A stretch of DNA of 64,000 nt from Streptomyces sp. NBC_00820 (GCF_036347055.1 NZ_CP108882.1:1364001-1428000), one strand, 5' to 3'. Positions 25,917 to 35,075 are shown, numbered from the stretch's first letter. Notes: generated from the sequence alone by a model not told the origin. A program made the numbers and translations.

Positions 25917-26745
25917 GCACCTGGCCCGCGCGGACGGTGTCGAGGAAGGCGAGGACCGCCTGTTCGATGCCGCGCTGGCGGGACACCGGCACCCAGTCGC
26001 CGCGCCGGCGGACCGTCGGCTGTCCCTTGTGGTCGATGACCTCGGCGAGGTTGATCACCTGCCGCTTGGTGTCCTGCCCGGAGACCTCGAGGATCTCCTC
26101 GGCCGAGCCGCTGAGCCGGTTCATCACGCCGAGCGCGGTGAAGCCGTCACCGGCGAGCTGGAGCACGACGTGGTGGAGCAGGCCGCCCTCCGTGCGGGCG
26201 CGCACGCTGACGTCGTCGACGGGTCCGGGCACCAGGAAGCGCAGGGTGTCGACGACGTGGATGAAGTCGTCCAGGATCATGGAGCGCGGTTCCTCGGGCA
26301 GCCCGATCCGGTTCTTCTGCAGGAGGATCAGGTCGCGGGCGTGCTCCTGGCACTGGGCGTACCCGGGGGCGTAACGGCGGTTGAAGCCGACGAAGAGCGA
26401 GACGTCCCGCTGCTCGGCGAGGGCCACCAGCCGCTCGGAATCGGCGAGTTCGTAGGCGAGCGGCTTGTCCACGTAGGTGGGCACGCCCGCCTCCAGGAGC
26501 CGGGTGACGATCTCGGGGTGGACGGCGGTGGGCGCGTGCACGAAGGCCGCGTCGAGGCCGGCGTCCAGCAGGGAGTCCAACGTGGTGTGGCGCTGCGGGC
26601 CGGGCACGCGCAGCGTGTCCGCGACGCGCTCGAGAGTGGCGGGGGTACGGGTCTGGAGGTGCAGCTCGATCCCCGGCTGGGTGCCGAGCACCGGGAGGTA
26701 GGCCTTCTGCGCGATGTCCCCGAGTCCGATACAGCCGACCTTCAC
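25834..26745 (-). CDS. Gfo/Idh/MocA-family oxidoreductase
   Basis: A 303-residue NAD(P)-dependent dehydrogenase. The N-terminal Rossmann fold begins KVGCIGLGDIAQKAYLPVL; the family EKP-like motif appears as YVDKPLAYELADSERLVALA near residue 95, and the catalytic-helix region follows (RFNRRYAPGYAQCQ-like FNRRYAPG near 120). The C-terminal domain is shorter than usual (family ~330-370), and no cofactor preference is clear. GTG 26745 has GGAGAGA ahead. The gene faces lnt tail to tail. Confidence 0.85.
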   Translation of the reverse strand: MKVGCIGLGDIAQKAYLPVLGTQPGIELHLQTRTPATLERVADTLRVPGPQRHTTLDSLLDAGLDAAFVHAPTAVHPEIVTRLLEAGVPTYVDKPLAYELADSERLVALAEQRDVSLFVGFNRRYAPGYAQCQEHARDLILLQKNRIGLPEEPRSMILDDFIHVVDTLRFLVPGPVDDVSVRARTEGGLLHHVVLQLAGDGFTALGVMNRLSGSAEEILEVSGQDTKRQVINLAEVIDHKGQPTVRRRGDWVPVSRQRGIEQAVLAFLDTVRAGQVLSARDALATHELCERVVREVLDRSGAA

Positions 26746-26924
26746 GTGCTCTCTCCTGCCGCTCTCCCACCGGGTTCTCCCGCCGGTTCCTCCCTCGCAG
26801 GATACGGGGGCCGCCGGTCGGCGATGCCGTCGAAGCCGCGCAGGAGGAGCGCGGGACCGGCCTTGGACGGCGGGTTCCTCCGGTGCCGCGGCGCCGAGTT
26901 GGGGGGAGATCCGCGAGGGGCTAG

Positions 26925-27097
26925 GTCCTGTCGTCAAACTCCCGTCGTCCGCCCGGAGGGCGGGCCTCGCGGCGTCAGGTGCGTTCTCTCGGCGTGCTGG
27001 GCCCTGGCCCGCGTACTGGATGTACGTGGGCCAGGGCCCGGTGCGGCGAGAGGACGTGCATGGCGTCGCGAGGCAGGCAGGAGTTTGACGACAGGGC
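26925..27097. mobile_element. MITE-like palindromic element A
   Basis: A 173-bp non-coding element with 18-bp terminal inverted repeats (left GTCCTGTCGTCAAACTCC, right end complementary with one mismatch). It is flanked by CTAG on both sides (26921-26924 and 27098-27101), consistent with target duplication. Internally it folds on itself: GGGCCCTGGCCC near 27000-27011 pairs with GGGCCAGGGCCC near 27030-27041, around a GTAC-TGGAT-GTAC core, so the whole element forms one long hairpin. It carries no transposase and is probably moved by an IS with matching ends, not by the IS next to it, whose ends differ. Confidence 0.75.
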
Positions 27098-27101
27098 CTA
27101 G

Positions 27102-28706
27102 CTTGATCTTTAACCTGTGCGGCGTGGTCGTGGGGTGGTTAACTTCTTCGTTTGCCGTTTCGCTGGCTGTGTTTTGCGGGGTGTGTGCACGTCGTGGCGG
27201 GGTGTGGGCCGGGTGTTCTTTCGGCCCGGTGGTCGTCCGGGACCGGGTCGGGAGGATTTCGGTGCTTGGGCTGGGCAGGCGGCTTGTGGGCGGATGTGCC
27301 GGAAGTCGCGGCGGACGCGGGCGGGTGTGAGTCGGTCTGGAGAACTGGGTTTCTCCCAGGGACGACGCAGGTCGGCTGCGAGCGGGCGAGCGAGACGGAG
27401 TTGCGCGTAGGCGGCGAGGATCAACCAGGTCCATCGGTCCGCCGCCTCGGGGGTGCGGATCTTCGGACAGGTCCAGCCGAGAGTCTGCTTGAACAGGCGG
27501 AACGTGTGCTCGATATCGAATCGCCGCAGGTAGGTCTGCCAGAGACGGTCGGTGTCCGCCGGGGTGGCGTCGGTGCCTGACCACCAGAGCCAGACCGGCT
27601 TGGGAGTTGCGCCGCTGGGCAGTTGGTCGATGTCCAGGCGGATCACGCTGCCCTCGACGATGGGGAGCGTGCCGTCGGCTGCGGCCCAGGAGGAACGGTG
27701 AGTCAGCTTGGGGTGCAGTCGGTCCCAGGAGCGGGCGGTGGCCTGGCCGTAGAGGCGTGTGTCGGTGACGGTTTTGGTGTCCGGGGTGCCCCAGGTGTCG
27801 GGCTGGCCGAAGACGAACTCGCTGCCGTGTCGGGGCGGGCGGCCCAGGATGTGAGGCTGGCGCTGCGGGACGGCCCGGCGCAGAACCCGGTCCGAGCGCA
27901 TCCGGGCCAGCACCTGGACCGGCAGGTCTCTCAGCAGGAAGGCCAGGCGGGGCGCGTCGTATCCGGCGTCCGCGACGATGAGGATGTCCGGCGAGCCCGC
28001 GTGCCACTGCCCGGCTGTGATCAGTCGCTGGACCAGGTCACGCAGTTGTCGGGCGGTGACGGTGGCGGTGTCGTCGCCGGGTGCCAGTCGCAACGCGTCC
28101 AGGGGTGCAGTCCATGAGCTGCGGCCGGGCTCGAGCGCGCAGATGATCGAGTACGGCCAGCCGGGGATCGGGATGTGCTGGTCCTTGCCCCGGCCATAGG
28201 TGTGACACAGGATCCGCTGCGGTGAGGTGTGGGCATCGGGCCGCAGCCAGCAGGTGACATCGACAGCCAGGACGAGCCGGCCGTCGGCAGCACGCGGCAG
28301 CGGCACCGCGGCCAGCGCCTGCCGCAGCCGGTCGGCATCGATGCCTCCCCGGGAAACTGCTGCATAGAGCCCTCCGTGTCCGCGGCGGTGTTCGCCCACC
28401 AGTGACAGCTCGGCCAGCGACCTCACCGGTCCGTCACCGCACAGAACAGCGTCGGCCAGCTCGAACAGCGCATCCGAACGAGCGGTCAGGCAGGAGTAGA
28501 ACTCGCCCCGGAAGCATGACAGTTGCGTCAGCGGTTCTTGTCGGGCACCACGATGCAGCAGACTCATCTTCACGGCCTTCGTGCTGGACGTGTGTGTTCC
28601 TTGGTCGGAGCACATGTTCAGACGAAGGCCGCTTTGACGTACGGCGATTACCGGACCGAGTGATCAAGTTCGACGCGCCATTCGACGCGGCACGTTAAAG
28701 ATCAAG
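27102..28706. mobile_element. Complete insertion sequence with one transposase gene
   Basis: About 1.6 kb bordered by 13-bp perfect inverted repeats (CTTGATCTTTAAC at 27102-27114 and its complement at 28694-28706) and a CTAG duplication (27098-27101 and 28707-28710). The left CTAG is shared with the right border of MITE-like element A, so the IS inserted exactly at that junction or the reverse. Its single gene is an intact transposase, so it may be active. The DDE features and YTAR-like target fit the IS701-like group; family assignment is by recollection. Confidence 0.85.
27110..28567 (-). CDS. IS701-like DDE transposase
   Basis: A 485-residue transposase. The catalytic triad candidates are Asp in RLVLAVDVTCWLRP near 100, Asp in ILIVADAGYDAPRL near 200 and Glu in FDIEHTFRLFKQTLGW near 355, the last with the IS4-type spacing. 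A basic C-terminal tail (PGRPPGRKNTRPTPRHD) follows. ATG 28567 starts the conserved-looking MSLLHRGARQE segment; the frame extends to 28615. The stop codon lies inside the left terminal repeat, so the gene almost fills the IS. No frameshift is needed. Confidence 0.88.
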   Translation of the reverse strand: MSLLHRGARQEPLTQLSCFRGEFYSCLTARSDALFELADAVLCGDGPVRSLAELSLVGEHRRGHGGLYAAVSRGGIDADRLRQALAAVPLPRAADGRLVLAVDVTCWLRPDAHTSPQRILCHTYGRGKDQHIPIPGWPYSIICALEPGRSSWTAPLDALRLAPGDDTATVTARQLRDLVQRLITAGQWHAGSPDILIVADAGYDAPRLAFLLRDLPVQVLARMRSDRVLRRAVPQRQPHILGRPPRHGSEFVFGQPDTWGTPDTKTVTDTRLYGQATARSWDRLHPKLTHRSSWAAADGTLPIVEGSVIRLDIDQLPSGATPKPVWLWWSGTDATPADTDRLWQTYLRRFDIEHTFRLFKQTLGWTCPKIRTPEAADRWTWLILAAYAQLRLARPLAADLRRPWEKPSSPDRLTPARVRRDFRHIRPQAACPAQAPKSSRPGPGRPPGRKNTRPTPRHDVHTPRKTQPAKRQTKKLTTPRPRRTG

Positions 28707-28785
28707 CTAGGGGAGTTGCTCGCGGAGACTTCCGGGCGACCCAAAACTCCTGGCCACTGCACGGGACTTGAAGCATGATGCGGGC

Positions 28786-29298
28786 ATGACGATCACACGG
28801 GAAGAACCCGCCACCGACGCCGGGGAACGCGCCATGCTGGAAGGCTGGCTCGACTACCACCGCCAGACCCTGATCACGAAGTGCGAGGGGCTGACCGACC
28901 CGCAGCTGCGCACCGCCTCGGTGGAGCCGTCCGGACTGACGCTCCTGGGCCTGGTCCGGCATCTGACCGAGGTGGAGCGCTACTGGTTCCACGAGGTGCT
29001 GCTCGGCGAGGACCAGGGGCTGCTGTACTCGTCGGAGGAGGACCCGGACGGCGACTTCCGCGTCACCGAGTCCGACACCTGGCAGGAGACGTACGCCACC
29101 TGGCAGACCGAGGTGGCCGCGGCCCGGCGCGACGCCGCGGCCTTCGCGCTCGACGACTTCTCCAAGGGCCTCAGCAGGCGTACGGGCCGGCCGTTCAACC
29201 TCCGCTGGATCTACACCCACATGATCGAGGAGTACGCCCGGCACAACGGCCACGCCGACCTCGTCCGCGAGCGGATCGACGGCAGCACCGGCGACTGA
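28786..29298 (+). CDS. DinB-superfamily protein (DUF664)
   Basis: A 170-residue four-helix bundle protein of the DinB/YfiT family: LEGWLDYHRQTLITKCEGLT, then LLGLVRHLTEVERYWFHEVL with the first putative metal His, and IYTHMIEEYARHNGHADLVR with the others. Three His residues in this arrangement bind a metal; many relatives are mycothiol- or bacillithiol-dependent S-transferases, which is plausible in an actinomycete. CATGAT at 28774-28779 lies 6 bases ahead of ATG 28786. It starts 80 bp after the IS end. Confidence 0.88.
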   Translation: MTITREEPATDAGERAMLEGWLDYHRQTLITKCEGLTDPQLRTASVEPSGLTLLGLVRHLTEVERYWFHEVLLGEDQGLLYSSEEDPDGDFRVTESDTWQETYATWQTEVAAARRDAAAFALDDFSKGLSRRTGRPFNLRWIYTHMIEEYARHNGHADLVRERIDGSTGD

Positions 29299-29413
29299 GC
29301 GTCACCCTCGGTACCGCGGGTCACTCCCTGCGGGGCAGGAGATCACCCGTGCGGGGGCATCGGGCTCCCGTCCGCGGTGCCAAGACGGGGACCGAACCAG
29401 CAGAGTTGCGCGG

Positions 29414-29890
29414 GTGCATCGAAGGACGACCACCGCAGCGCTCCTGCTCACCGTCGCCGTCTCGGCCCTCTCCGGCTGCGTGACGGTCCAGCGGCAGGCG
29501 GCACCCGGCCCCCCGCCGGACACCGCGCCCTCACAGCCGGCGGCGCCCAGGACGGACGGCAGCGCCGAGCCCCGGGTCGTCCAGGCGCCGGCCCGGGAGG
29601 CACTGGAGATGGTCGGGCCGTCCCGCCACCCTCACCGACCCGGGCCCGGGGCCTCGCACCGTCCGCCGGCCCCTCCGGCCCCGCACCCTCCCCCGGCGCC
29701 GCCCGCCGCCCCACGCACCGCGCCGCGCCCGGACCGCCCCGACCACCCCCGGCACGCGCGCACCGGCGTCCCGGACGTCACCCGGGCGGTCCCGAAGGCG
29801 CCGGACGTGTGCGCCCTCGGCAAGCGGTACGGCGGCTGGCACAAGGACAGCCCCGAGGCGGTGATCTGCGGTCGGGCGTACGGCCGTTGA
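29414..29890 (+). CDS. Pro-rich lipoprotein
   Basis: A 158-residue lipoprotein precursor: signal helix TTAALLLTVAVSALSGC with lipobox LSGC near residue 22, then ~90 residues of Pro/Ala/Arg-rich linker and a small terminal segment with two Cys (KAPDVCALGKRYGGWHKDS, then ICGRAYGR). The end resembles a short conserved Cys-pair module that is seen at the C-terminus of Streptomyces surface proteins. GTG start at 29414 with weak ribosome site. Function unknown. Confidence 0.6.
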   Translation: MHRRTTTAALLLTVAVSALSGCVTVQRQAAPGPPPDTAPSQPAAPRTDGSAEPRVVQAPAREALEMVGPSRHPHRPGPGASHRPPAPPAPHPPPAPPAAPRTAPRPDRPDHPRHARTGVPDVTRAVPKAPDVCALGKRYGGWHKDSPEAVICGRAYGR

Positions 29891-29964
29891 CCGGCACGCG
29901 GCACCGCCCCGGAGGCCGGCACCCCGCCCGCACGCAGCCCGGCACCCCGGCACCCCGCCCGTAC

Positions 29965-30019
29965 GGCTGCCCGGCTGCCCGGCTGCCCGGCTGCCCGGCT
30001 GCCCGGCTGCCCGGCTGCC
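29965..30019. repeat. 8-bp tandem repeat (GGCTGCCC), about seven copies
   Basis: Nearly seven perfect copies of GGCTGCCC, in a 323-bp spacer between the convergent lipoprotein and TPR genes. Eight is not a multiple of three and no frame across it looks coding. The remainder of the spacer is GC-rich without a supported gene. Confidence 0.85.
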
Positions 30020-30214
30020 GCAAGGCTCGGTGCCGCGGCCGTATCGGCGCCACCCGCCGCCGCGGAGTTCCGTGGCGTTCGAGCCGGCCGGCCTCAAAGG
30101 CCCCTGCGAGGCACTGCCGCGACCCGCACCACACACCGCGCACCGCATACCGTGTTCGCCCGGTGCCGCGCCCGCCCCGTACCGCGCGTGTCCGGCCGCG
30201 GCCCGCCGTACGAC

Positions 30215-30781
30215 TCAGCTCGTGGGCCGCTGTCGAGGCGGTCCCCACCCCTCCCCGCCGGCGGGCCCGTCGTCGCCCAGGCGCAGTTCCAGACGGCTGA
30301 TGGCCGCGCGGACCCCGGCGCCGTAGCCGTCGTCGGCGAGGGTGCCGGAGGCGCGGCGGGCCAGGGTGAGGTGGGTGCGGGCGGCCTCGGAGCGGCCGAG
30401 CTTCAGATAGTCGGCGGCGAGGTTGAGGTACAGGGAGGGATAGAAGCCGCGCACCGACGACGGGTCGGCTCCGGGGCGGCCGTCGGTCAGTTCCCCCGCC
30501 GCCGCCAACGCCCGCAGGTCCCAGGCCAGTTCGTCGGCCGGATCGTCCTGGGTGTCGGCGAGATAGTGCGCCAGTGTGCAGCGGTGCAACGGATCTCCGG
30601 CCGCACCCGTCTCGACCCAGAGTTCCAGGAGACGGCGCCTGGCCTCCTCGCGGTCGCCTCCGTGGTGCAGCATCACGACCTGCCCGATCCGCGTCAGCAC
30701 GGCGTCCGGGGCCGCCGCCTGCTCCTGTCGCTCCGCCACCGCGTCCTCCGGACCGTCGCCGGCCGTGTCGACGGCCGTCAC
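30215..30781 (-). CDS. Tetratricopeptide-like protein
   Basis: A 188-residue all-helical protein with TPR-like helix pairs (ARRRLLELWVETGAAGDPLH, then FYPSLYLNLAADYLKLGRSE and ARTHLTLARRAS). Such small TPR proteins are protein-interaction modules. Upstream, on the same strand, is no gene until the divergent/coordinate ung gene; both lie on the minus strand with a 175-bp gap. GTG 30781 was chosen; the upstream frame is Arg-rich spacer. Confidence 0.7.
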   Translation of the reverse strand: MTAVDTAGDGPEDAVAERQEQAAAPDAVLTRIGQVVMLHHGGDREEARRRLLELWVETGAAGDPLHRCTLAHYLADTQDDPADELAWDLRALAAAGELTDGRPGADPSSVRGFYPSLYLNLAADYLKLGRSEAARTHLTLARRASGTLADDGYGAGVRAAISRLELRLGDDGPAGGEGWGPPRQRPTS

Positions 30782-30955
30782 TCGGCAGCCGTGCCGGCAG
30801 CCGTCTCCTCGGCCGTCTCGCCGGCCCTCTGCACCGACGCTAACCGCAGGCGCCGGCAATCCCGGGCAGGCGGCCCCGTAACGACCCGGCGCCGCGCCCG
30901 GTCGGCGGGCGGGGGCGCGCACCGGATCCGGCCCGGGGCCGCGCCCCGTCGCCGG

Positions 30956-31639
30956 TCAGCCGAGGTCCGGGATCCGCCAGTCGATCGGCTCGTGGCCCTG
31001 CCCGGCGACGGCCTCGTTGATCTGCGTGAAGGGGCGGGAGCCGAAGAACTTCTTCGCGGACAGCGGGGAGGGGTGTGCGCCCTTGACCACGACGTGCCGG
31101 CTCTCGTCGATCAGCGGGAGCTTCTTCTGCGCGTAGTTGCCCCACAGCACGAAGACGGCCGGGTCGGGCCGGGACGCCACCGCGCGGATCACCGCGTCCG
31201 TGAACTTCTCCCAGCCCTTGCCCTTGTGCGAGTTGGCCTCGCCGGCCCGGACGGTGAGCACCGCGTTGAGCAGCAGCACGCCCTGCTCGGCCCACGGCAT
31301 CAGGTAGCCGTTGTCCGGGATCGGCAGGTCCAGCTCCGCGTGCATCTCCTTGTAGATGTTCCGCAGGGAGGGCGGCGTCCTCACTCCGGGACGGACCGAG
31401 AAGCACAGCCCGTGGCCCTGGCCCTCGCCGTGGTAGGGGTCCTGGCCGAGGACAAGGACCTTGACCCGCTCGTACGGCGTCGCCTCCAGCGCGGCGAAGA
31501 CCTGATCGCGCGGCGGATAGACGGGACCCTTCGCCCGCTCCTCCTCGACGAACTCGGTCAGCTCCTTGAAGTAGGGCTGGTCCAGCTCGTCGCCCAGAGC
31601 CCCGCGCCAGGACTCGGGCAGCATGGCGATGTCGGTCAC
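30956..31639 (-). CDS. ung: Uracil-DNA glycosylase
   Basis: A 227-residue family-1 UDG that removes uracil from DNA. The water-activating motif GQDPYHGEGQGHGLCFSV and the DNA-intercalation motif GAHPSPLSAKKFFGSRPF are intact, as is LLNAVLTVRAGEANSHKGKG. GTG 31639 gives the length usual in Streptomyces and has GAGGA 8 bases ahead; GTG 31666 also has a good site. It is a stand-alone repair gene. Confidence 0.95.
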   Translation of the reverse strand: MTDIAMLPESWRGALGDELDQPYFKELTEFVEEERAKGPVYPPRDQVFAALEATPYERVKVLVLGQDPYHGEGQGHGLCFSVRPGVRTPPSLRNIYKEMHAELDLPIPDNGYLMPWAEQGVLLLNAVLTVRAGEANSHKGKGWEKFTDAVIRAVASRPDPAVFVLWGNYAQKKLPLIDESRHVVVKGAHPSPLSAKKFFGSRPFTQINEAVAGQGHEPIDWRIPDLG

Positions 31640-31721
31640 GTCAACGTCCTCACGATGTGCGGTCACTTCCCGTTCCTCAGAACCTACAGGCGACCACTGA
31701 CAATCGGGCAAGCGAGGACGC

Positions 31722-33296
31722 TCACCAGCTGGTCTTGCGGTGCAGCTCCCACATCATCATGATCGTCGACGGGTCCAGGGACCGCTCGCCGCCGGCGATG
31801 TCGTCGCTGGCGGCGAGGAACTGCCGGCCCTGCCACAGCGGGACGAGGCGGGTGTCGTTCACGATGATCTGCTGGGCCGCCCCCAGGTCCTTCACCACCT
31901 TGCCGCGGTCGGTCTCGGTGCGTGAATGGGGCAGCAGGACCGTGGTGATCGTCTTGGCCGGGTACGGCGTACCGAGCGCGTTCTTCTCGCCGACGAAGGG
32001 CGCGATGAAGTTGTCCGCGTCGGGGAAGTCGGGGAACCAGCCGCGGCCGAACACCGGGTACTCGCCCTTCTGGTAGCCGACCACGTAGGTCTTCCAGGGG
32101 CGGCTGCGGAGAGTGATCGTGAACAGGCCGGAGTTCTCCAGCTGCCGCTTCAGCTCCTGGAACATCACGGCCGTCTCGGAGCCGTAGCGGTCGGTGGTGT
32201 ACCAGAAGGTGAGCGGGACGCGCTGGTGGATGCCCGCTCCGTCGAGGATCTTGCGCGCCTTGGCCACGCTCGGGTCGCCGAAGTCGTCGAAGTAGGAGGT
32301 GGTGTGGCCGGTCAGGCCCTTGGGGACCATGGAGTACAGCGGGTCCACGGTGTCCTTGTAGACCTTGTGCGCGATCGCGCCGCGGTCCACGATCTGGGCG
32401 ACGGCCTTGCGCACCGCGGGCTGCTTGGCCCAGGAGTCCTTGGGGTTGAACACCAGGTAGCTGATGTCCGTGCCGGCGCCGTCGACCAGCTGCAGGTCGG
32501 AGCCGCCCTGCTTCTGCAGGTCGATGATGTCGTCGGCGGTGAGTCCCCGGTAGGTGACGTCGATCTGCTTGTCGCGCAGCGCCTTGACCATGGTGGCGGA
32601 GTCCTGGAAGTACCGGATGGTCACTTCGTTGTTCTGCCGGTCGGCGAAGCCGCGGTAGTGGTCGTTACGGACCAGGACGGCTTCCTTGCCCTCCTCGTAG
32701 GACTCCAGACGGTACGGCCCGGAGCCGTTGACCTGGCTGTCCTTGCGCAGTGAGCGGGAGGGGTAGTCGCTGGGGTCGACGATCGACATGGCCGGGGTGG
32801 CCAGCACGAACGGGAAGGTGGCGTCGGCCTTGTTGAGGTGGAAGACCACCTCACGGTCACCGACGGCTTCCACGCTCTCCAGGCTGCCGAGGAGTCCGGC
32901 GGGGCCGCTGGGGGCGTTGATGCTGCGGATGCGGTCTATGGAGTGCTGGACGGCCTTCGCGTTCAGCGGGTCGCCGTCGGCGAACTCCATGCCGTCGCGC
33001 AGCCTGCAGCTGTAGGTGCGGTTGCCGCTGTCGGTGAAGGCGCAGCTCTCGGCGGCGTCCGGCTGGGGCGTGGTGGCACCGTTCGGGTAGGCGAGGAGCG
33101 TCTGGTAGATGTTGCGGAACATCTCCCACGAACCGTCCCAGGCGCCTGCCGGGTCCAGCGTGCTGGGGGAACTCGTCGTCCCGACGACGATCGGTCCCTG
33201 GCTGTTCGGGTCGCTGGACAAAAGCCCGCAGCCGGTCGCCAGGGACAGGGACGCGATCGCCGCGACCCTCCGCAGGAATCGGTTCCGGTTGAACAC
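31722..33296 (-). CDS. Peptide/oligopeptide-binding lipoprotein (SBP family 5)
   Basis: A 524-residue extracellular solute-binding protein. Signal and lipobox end in SLATGC near residue 24; the DppA/OppA signature region NIYQTLLAYPNG and YSCRLRDGMEFADGDPLNAK follow. GTG 33296 has GAGGAG 9 bases ahead. Unusually, no permease or ATPase genes sit beside it; it is flanked by ung and SDR genes, so it is an orphan binding protein, perhaps working with a transporter elsewhere or as a peptide sensor. Confidence 0.88.
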   Translation of the reverse strand: MFNRNRFLRRVAAIASLSLATGCGLLSSDPNSQGPIVVGTTSSPSTLDPAGAWDGSWEMFRNIYQTLLAYPNGATTPQPDAAESCAFTDSGNRTYSCRLRDGMEFADGDPLNAKAVQHSIDRIRSINAPSGPAGLLGSLESVEAVGDREVVFHLNKADATFPFVLATPAMSIVDPSDYPSRSLRKDSQVNGSGPYRLESYEEGKEAVLVRNDHYRGFADRQNNEVTIRYFQDSATMVKALRDKQIDVTYRGLTADDIIDLQKQGGSDLQLVDGAGTDISYLVFNPKDSWAKQPAVRKAVAQIVDRGAIAHKVYKDTVDPLYSMVPKGLTGHTTSYFDDFGDPSVAKARKILDGAGIHQRVPLTFWYTTDRYGSETAVMFQELKRQLENSGLFTITLRSRPWKTYVVGYQKGEYPVFGRGWFPDFPDADNFIAPFVGEKNALGTPYPAKTITTVLLPHSRTETDRGKVVKDLGAAQQIIVNDTRLVPLWQGRQFLAASDDIAGGERSLDPSTIMMMWELHRKTSW

Positions 33297-33447
33297 GCGC
33301 ACGCTCCTCGATCTGCCATACCAAGGGTCGGGTCGGCAGACCATACCGCAGCGCAGGGCCCCTTGAACCTCCCCTGAAACAGGGCTTGTTGATCAAACGG
33401 ACGATGACGACGTTGTCATTGCGGCACCCGGACCGCAGTACGCGTTT

Positions 33448-33478
33448 CGGGCGCCGTTCCGCTGGGGAACGGCGCCCG
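33448..33478 (-). terminator. Strong hairpin after the SDR pair
   Basis: A 13-bp perfect stem (CGGGCGCCGTTCC and GGAACGGCGCCCG) with a five-base loop, 37 bp past the last SDR stop and ahead of the binding-protein gene. It should separate the SDR operon from the orphan binding protein. Confidence 0.75.
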
Positions 33479-33514
33479 GACGAGACGACCTGCGCGAAGG
33501 GACCGGGGTATCGG

Positions 33515-34276
33515 TCAGGCCACCCCGGCGTTGAGGAAGATGCCGCCGTCCACGACGAGCGTCTGACCGGTGACCCAGTCGGACTGCGTGGAGGTGAGGA
33601 ACGCGGCCGCGCCGCCGATGTCGGAGGGCACGCCGAGCCGGCCGAGCGGGTAGGCGGCGGCCGCCTCCGCCTCACGGCCCTCGTACAGGGCCGCCGCGAA
33701 CTTGGTCTTCACGACGGCCGGGGCGATCGCGTTGACCCGCACCTTGGGCGCGAACTCGTGCGCCAGCTGCTGGGTCAGGTTGATCATCGCGGCCTTGCTG
33801 ACGCCGTAGGCGCCGATGAACGGCGAGGGCGCGAGGCCCGCGACCGAGGCGATGTTGACGATCGCGCCGCCGTTGTCCTTCTGCCAGGCGTGCCAGGTCT
33901 TCTGGGCGAAGCCGAGCGCCGAGACCACGTTGGTCTCGAACACCTTGCGGGCGACGTCCAGGTCGAGGTCGGCGATCGGGCCGAAGACCGGGTTGGTGCC
34001 CGCGTTGTTGACCAGGAAGTCGACGCGGCCGAAGGCCTCCATGGCGCGGCCGACGGCCTCGGCCTGGTGGTCGAGGTCGTGGGCCTTGCCGGCGACGCCG
34101 ATGACGCGCTCGGCGCCGAGCCGCTCGACGGCCTCCTTCAGGGCGTCCTCGCCCCGGCCGGTGATGACCACGCGGTCACCGCGGGCGACGAACGCCTCGG
34201 CGACGCCGTAGCCGATGCCGCGGCTCGCGCCGGTGACGAGCGCGACCTTGCCGGAAAGCTCCGGGAGTTCAGTCAT
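33515..34276 (-). CDS. FabG-like short-chain dehydrogenase
   Basis: A 253-residue SDR: TGASRGIGYGVAEAF at 15, NNAGTNPVF near 90, IASVAG and the YGVSK catalytic pair near 158, DWVTGQTLVVDGG near the end. It follows the next gene with a 37-bp gap on the same strand, so the two are probably one operon of 3-oxoacyl-reductase-like enzymes. Substrate and direction are not determinable; beta-oxidation or polyhydroxyalkanoate roles are possible. Confidence 0.88.
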   Translation of the reverse strand: MTELPELSGKVALVTGASRGIGYGVAEAFVARGDRVVITGRGEDALKEAVERLGAERVIGVAGKAHDLDHQAEAVGRAMEAFGRVDFLVNNAGTNPVFGPIADLDLDVARKVFETNVVSALGFAQKTWHAWQKDNGGAIVNIASVAGLAPSPFIGAYGVSKAAMINLTQQLAHEFAPKVRVNAIAPAVVKTKFAAALYEGREAEAAAAYPLGRLGVPSDIGGAAAFLTSTQSDWVTGQTLVVDGGIFLNAGVA

Positions 34277-34313
34277 GTCCGTGTACTCCGATGTTCCCGA
34301 GTTCCCGAGTTGC

Positions 34314-35075
34314 CTAGTTCAGCGGTCCGCCGGCCACGTACAGCACCTGGCCGGAGACGAAGCCCGCCGCCTCGCCGGTGAAGAACGCGATGGCGTTGGC
34401 GATGTCCTCGGGCTCGCCGACACGCTGCACCGGGATCTGGGTGGCGGCGGCCTTCTTGAAGTCCTCGAAGCCCATGCCGACGCGGTCGGCGGTGGCCTTG
34501 GTCATCTCGGTGGCGATGAAGCCGGGAGCGACGGCGTTGGCGGTGATGCCGAACTTGCCCAGCTCGATGGCGAGGGTCTTGGTGAAGCCCTGCAGACCCG
34601 CCTTGGCGGCCGAGTAGTTGGCCTGGCCGCGGTTGCCGAGCGCCGAGGAGGAGGACAGGTTGACGATCCGGCCGAAGCCCGCGTCCACCATGTGCTTCTG
34701 GACGGCCTTGGTCATCAGGAACGAGCCGCGCAGGTGCACGTTCAGGACGGTGTCCCAGTCGGAGACGCTCATCTTGAACAGCAGGTTGTCGCGGAGCACG
34801 CCCGCGTTGTTGACCAGGATGACCGGGGCGCCGAGCTCCTCGGCGATCCGGGCGACGGCGGCCTCGACCTGGGCCTCGTCGGAGACGTCCGCGCCGACCG
34901 CGATGGCCTTGCCGCCGGCCGAGGTGATCTTCTCGACCGTGTCCTTGCAGGCGGCCTCGTCCAGGTCGATCACGGCGACCGCGTGACCCTCGGCGGCCAG
35001 TCGTACGGCGGTGGCGGCGCCGATGCCGCGCGCCGCGCCGGTGACTACCGCGACCCGCTGCTCAGTGGTGGACAT
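34314..35075 (-). CDS. 3-oxoacyl-ACP reductase FabG-like
   Basis: A 253-residue SDR with all FabG marks: TGAARGIGAATA near 14, NNAGVLRDNLLFKMS near 89 (the substrate-loop Asn), catalytic Ser in VNLSSSSAL and YSAAK near 155. ATG 35075 has GAGGAGAAG ahead. First gene of a two-SDR operon. The many FabG paralogues in Streptomyces serve fatty acid or secondary metabolism; no PKS gene is in the window. Confidence 0.88.
   Translation of the reverse strand: MSTTEQRVAVVTGAARGIGAATAVRLAAEGHAVAVIDLDEAACKDTVEKITSAGGKAIAVGADVSDEAQVEAAVARIAEELGAPVILVNNAGVLRDNLLFKMSVSDWDTVLNVHLRGSFLMTKAVQKHMVDAGFGRIVNLSSSSALGNRGQANYSAAKAGLQGFTKTLAIELGKFGITANAVAPGFIATEMTKATADRVGMGFEDFKKAAATQIPVQRVGEPEDIANAIAFFTGEAAGFVSGQVLYVAGGPLN

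Noticed and set aside
28568..28615. Upstream extension of the transposase
   Set aside because: The 16 extra residues do not resemble the family start; ATG 28567 fits better.
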